The position numbers and the translations under genes were made by a program. Shown piece by piece: positions 21,643 to 24,880 of a stretch of 24,880 nucleotides of DNA (its first letter is position 1; every line of letters begins with the position of its first letter). The DNA comes from a virus. The notes under the pieces were generated by a model. The model made no database searches and had not been told where the DNA came from. It saw nothing but the letters and a program-made list of their open reading frames with translations. Location: IMG/VR virus record IMGVR_UViG_3300032284_003256, positions 1 to 24,880 of that record. One strand, written 5' to 3'.

Positions 21643-24600
21643 CTTACTTCCTTTACAAAGATAGTTCCGTCATCTAACTTATCGATAACCGGCTCACAAA
21701 TTGCTCCCGGCTTCATCTTGCCTAGAACAACTGTATAATTTTTAGGGAATGCGATTACTCTCTGTAATCCTTTATCATGATCGGCAATAATAATATGAGC
21801 CATCATTTTATTTGACTTAGTTCTATATGGAGTAAAATCAACCACCCCATACTGATTAGTATCCGCAGGAATCTCCTTCGCATACAAATACTTAATAAAC
21901 GGATCAGACTTTCGATCCACAACATCCTCAATAGTAACATAACGATGAATTCTATTATCACCGACTAAAAAGATGTACATATTATTAGTTTCAATCTGGG
22001 TGCCCTCGCTATGAAAAATACCAATAGAATCTGTATCATCCACCAACTCTACCCGCGACCAACCATTACCACGCTTAATAGATTTAACCATAGCCATGAA
22101 AACAAAACAACCCTGTTCCTCAAAATCGGACAACGGAGAAATCTGAGAACGAATCTCCAACGGCAAACCCTTAGTATCAAACTTGGGAATATTTAGATAC
22201 TCATAATAATTCTCAGATTCATTACCAGTACGAGGATTATCATCAAATGCCGCGCCACCGACTGCATTCAATGCTGAAATGGCACGCGAATTAATACCGC
22301 TACCCTTTTGCTGAGCAAACTCTACCAGATCAGAATAACTTTTAAAAGGCCGTGCGGCAATAATCTTAGACCCAATCGCATCAGAAACATACTTAATATT
22401 AGAGAATCCAAAACGAATAGAGTCTCCCTGAATGCTGAAATCTAAATCAGATTCATTAACATGAGGAAGCAAAACTTTAATACCCAAACGCTTTGCTTCC
22501 AAAAGGTAATCGGTTCTTGCATCTTTATCCTTCTCACTCTTTAACAGTGCGAACATAAATTCGACTGGGTAGTAATGCTTAAGCCATGCTGTCCAATACG
22601 ACAACATGGAATATGCCACGGCATGAGAACGGTTGAACGAATATCCCGCGTGCGCCTCAAAGTCGTGCCAGAGTTGTTCAGCGGAGTCCTTGTCAATATG
22701 CTGGGTTGCCCCCACAACGAATTTCTCCTTGAAAACATCGAACTCATGAGCATCCTTCTTTTTTCCAATAATCTTACGGATCTTATCAGCATCCGACCAT
22801 GACATGCCTGCCAAATACACACATGCCTGCATAACTTGTTCCTGATAAATGACAACACCATAAGTGTTAATCAAATAAGGTTGCATAACAGGGTGAATAT
22901 AAGTAGTTACTTCTTCACCCTTCTTTCTAGCAACGTACTTAGCACCTACAGTATTCATGGCACCCGGACGAACTAGAGCATTAGAAGCAACCAAATCCTC
23001 AAAATTATCTACACCCATCTTCATAAGAAGATTAGTGTAAGGAGTCGCTTCCGCTTGGAATACACCCTTCGTGTACCCCATCGTAAGATCATTATAAACC
23101 TTTTTATCATCTAACTTAATGTCTGTTAAAACAATCTCTTTACCATACCGCTGCTTAATCATTTCAACAGTGTTAGAAATAACAGATAAAGTCTTAAGAC
23201 CCAGAGCATCAATCTTAATCAGACCAATATCTGCTGCCTGATCCATATCATAAGCAACAACAGGAATACGACCAGACACACTATCAGAAGTATCTGCGCG
23301 AGTTTCGATAGGAGCATAATTTCTAATAGGCTCTTTTGCTACAACAATACCCGCAGCATGGATACCCGTTCCACGGATTCTTCCACGCAGATTCTTAGCA
23401 AGGTCCAGAACCTCTGGGAACTTCTGACGAAATTCCTGAGTGTTAGTAGACGACTCAAATTCTTCAAATGTCTCTACAGACTTCAGAGCCTTATTCACCT
23501 CATGCAGGGGAACCATGAATACGCGAGCAGCATCACGAACAACACCCTTGTCCTTGAAATACTGATAAGTAGAAATAGAAGCAACATTCTTAAACTTCTT
23601 ACGCAGATATTCCTTTACCTCGCCACGGCGAGTATCCTGAAAATCTGTATCAATATCAGGAAAGTCATTACGCTCTTCGTTAATAAAACGACCAAACAAT
23701 AGATCGTATTTAATTGGATCTACTTCTGTAATACCAAGAAGGTAGCAAACTAGAGATCCCGCCGCTGATCCACGGCCCGGACCAACCAGAATACCCTGAG
23801 ACTTTGCCCATGTAATCATATCTTCAACAACTAGGAAGTAAGCGGAGAAGTCCTTCTTCTTAATTACTGACAGTTCCATCTCAAGCCTATCATTGTAGAT
23901 ACTATCATCAATGATACCTCGATTGACCATGCCTTCCTGACACTTCTCCCACAATTTGTCATGAGCATTACGCTTAGGCACAGGCAGAAGATTCTTATTC
24001 TCTACATAATCATAATCGCTAACTGAATCAGCAACGGCAAGAGTGTTTTCATAAATGTCAGAACGATCTATGCCTTGCGCTTCAAGTTGCTCCTTGATGT
24101 TCGCTCTCTCTGCGAGATACACGTCGATATCCTGAAAACTAATCGGTCGATCAGGATAAAGGTAGTTAAGACGTTCAAAAAAATCCATTTTACGAGACTT
24201 TTCAAAATCAGCATCCTTATTGTAATTAGGCTTAGTTGAAAGAATAAGCAAAGCCTCTTCAACACCGCGCTGACTCTCTTTGGCAAAATGGCAATCTGAA
24301 GTAACAATAGAACCAACATTGTACTTATCGGCAAGTCTAAGTAATTCGTGATTCAGAGATGCAGGATTATGAGGCTGGATCTCCATGTAAAAATTATTCT
24401 CAAATCGGTTACTGAACCAACGAGTCAACTGCTCAGCACGATCAAGATTCTCTTTCTCAATAGCCTTAGAAATAAGACCATTCATGCATCCAGAAAGTAC
24501 TGTAATCCCATCACCGTACTCGCTCAAAACCTCTAGGTCAATACGGGGCTTGCGATAAAAACCCTCTGACCAAGCCAACTCAGAAAGTTGCTGCAAATTC

Positions 24601-24880
24601 TTCAATCCCTGCTGATCTCGCGCAAGCAAGATAATATGATTAAACACCTGAGTATTATCATCACGCACTTTAATGTCACGCTTGTCAAAACGATCAGTCT
24701 CAGAAATATATGCTTCAACACCAAGGATCGGCTTCATACCCAAATCCTTAGCAGCCTTCTGCATTTCACGATGTGAAGAAAGAGTGCCGTGATCTGTCAC
24801 CGATAAAGTTGTCTGACCAATATCCTTAGCAGCCTTAAGCAATTCTTCTGGGGAACAAAGTCCATCCATCAGAGAGTAAT
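21639..24880 (-). CDS. dnaE: DNA polymerase III alpha subunit (DnaE-like), 5' end cut
   Basis: Family C replicative polymerase. The frame is open to the right edge; the codons before the first in-window ATG read YSL, so the start (the usual H-x-H-x-x-Y-S-L-x-D-G of the PHP domain) is outside. From that ATG (24869): the PHP domain with SVTDHGT (23-29) runs to about 210, GPGRGSAAGSLVCYLLG at 363-379 is the palm entrance, and PDIDTDF at 404-410 carries catalytic aspartates. KIDALGLKTL (about 557-566) holds the third, and VKSIKRGNGWSRVELVDD (near 960) is the OB domain. About 1080 residues, near normal length (about 1160). No epsilon-type exonuclease is fused. It gives the phage its own replicase. 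No intein or frameshift seen. Confidence 0.96.
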   Translation of the reverse strand, partial: YSLMDGLCSPEELLKAAKDIGQTTLSVTDHGTLSSHREMQKAAKDLGMKPILGVEAYISETDRFDKRDIKVRDDNTQVFNHIILLARDQQGLKNLQQLSELAWSEGFYRKPRIDLEVLSEYGDGITVLSGCMNGLISKAIEKENLDRAEQLTRWFSNRFENNFYMEIQPHNPASLNHELLRLADKYNVGSIVTSDCHFAKESQRGVEEALLILSTKPNYNKDADFEKSRKMDFFERLNYLYPDRPISFQDIDVYLAERANIKEQLEAQGIDRSDIYENTLAVADSVSDYDYVENKNLLPVPKRNAHDKLWEKCQEGMVNRGIIDDSIYNDRLEMELSVIKKKDFSAYFLVVEDMITWAKSQGILVGPGRGSAAGSLVCYLLGITEVDPIKYDLLFGRFINEERNDFPDIDTDFQDTRRGEVKEYLRKKFKNVASISTYQYFKDKGVVRDAARVFMVPLHEVNKALKSVETFEEFESSTNTQEFRQKFPEVLDLAKNLRGRIRGTGIHAAGIVVAKEPIRNYAPIETRADTSDSVSGRIPVVAYDMDQAADIGLIKIDALGLKTLSVISNTVEMIKQRYGKEIVLTDIKLDDKKVYNDLTMGYTKGVFQAEATPYTNLLMKMGVDNFEDLVASNALVRPGAMNTVGAKYVARKKGEEVTTYIHPVMQPYLINTYGVVIYQEQVMQACVYLAGMSWSDADKIRKIIGKKKDAHEFDVFKEKFVVGATQHIDKDSAEQLWHDFEAHAGYSFNRSHAVAYSMLSYWTAWLKHYYPVEFMFALLKSEKDKDARTDYLLEAKRLGIKVLLPHVNESDLDFSIQGDSIRFGFSNIKYVSDAIGSKIIAARPFKSYSDLVEFAQQKGSGINSRAISALNAVGGAAFDDNPRTGNESENYYEYLNIPKFDTKGLPLEIRSQISPLSDFEEQGCFVFMAMVKSIKRGNGWSRVELVDDTDSIGIFHSEGTQIETNNMYIFLVGDNRIHRYVTIEDVVDRKSDPFIKYLYAKEIPADTNQYGVVDFTPYRTKSNKMMAHIIIADHDKGLQRVIAFPKNYTVVLGKMKPGAICEPVIDKLDDGTIFVKEVR

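Noticed and set aside
22541-22861. Minus-strand frame of 106 codons inside dnaE
   Set aside because: It is a shadow of the polymerase frame, without ribosome site or domain.
1-24880. tRNA genes, rRNA, insertion sequences, long direct repeats or attachment sites
   Set aside because: None was seen by eye; coding density leaves almost no room, although short tRNAs could escape reading without a covariance-model scan.

Overview
The window is a stretch of a large tailed double-stranded DNA phage (Caudoviricetes). All convincing genes lie on the minus strand, so the sequence is read from right to left. They are packed with start/stop overlaps such as ATGA or TAATG, and no gap exceeds about 40 bases. 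Hallmarks are a terminase pair at the left edge (large subunit cut by the window) and a DnaE-type replicative polymerase at the right edge (5' end cut), with RecA, a Cas4-like exonuclease, RuvC-like and PD-(D/E)XK-like nucleases and a MazG-like pyrophosphohydrolase between. This replication set with its small companion genes resembles large actinobacteriophages from memory, but the DNA is AT-rich and the host cannot be decided from the sequence.

Layout in transcription order. 24.88-17.5 kb: replication and recombination (dnaE, a small unknown gene, mazG-like, a small unknown gene, recA, a small zinc-binding protein, an endonuclease-like protein, an unknown gene, cas4-like, a zinc-finger protein, ruvC-like). 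17.5-3.6 kb: a glycan cassette of 17 genes. It holds nine glycosyltransferases or glycosyltransferase-like genes (GT92-like, four GT-A/GT2-like, GT25, GT10, GT11, GT9-like), nucleotide-sugar genes (gmd, fcl-like, a ColD-like PLP enzyme, a heptose kinase, a phosphoheptose isomerase, a HAD-nucleotidyltransferase fusion, an SDR epimerase), an FkbM methyltransferase and a DUF4254-like protein. A small helix-turn-helix gene sits inside it. 3.6-0 kb: an IMP dehydrogenase/GMP reductase family enzyme, an Nmad1/DUF1599-like protein, two small proteins, and the small and large terminase subunits.

How the genes may work together. Gmd makes GDP-4-keto-6-deoxymannose. The Fcl-like enzyme would turn it into GDP-L-fucose. 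The DegT-family neighbour has histidine in place of the catalytic lysine, as in the 3-dehydratase ColD, so the product could instead (or also) be a 3,6-dideoxy sugar such as GDP-L-colitose. GT10 and GT11 enzymes then probably transfer the deoxysugar. A second branch resembles NDP-heptose synthesis (isomerase, kinase, phosphatase/nucleotidyltransferase). Its kinase is interrupted by one in-frame TAA. No flippase, polymerase, ligase or membrane-bound initiating transferase is visible, so the glycan is probably put on a cytoplasmic acceptor (virion protein or DNA) or added to a host precursor; this is inference.

I saw no tRNA, rRNA, CRISPR array, insertion sequence or attachment site.
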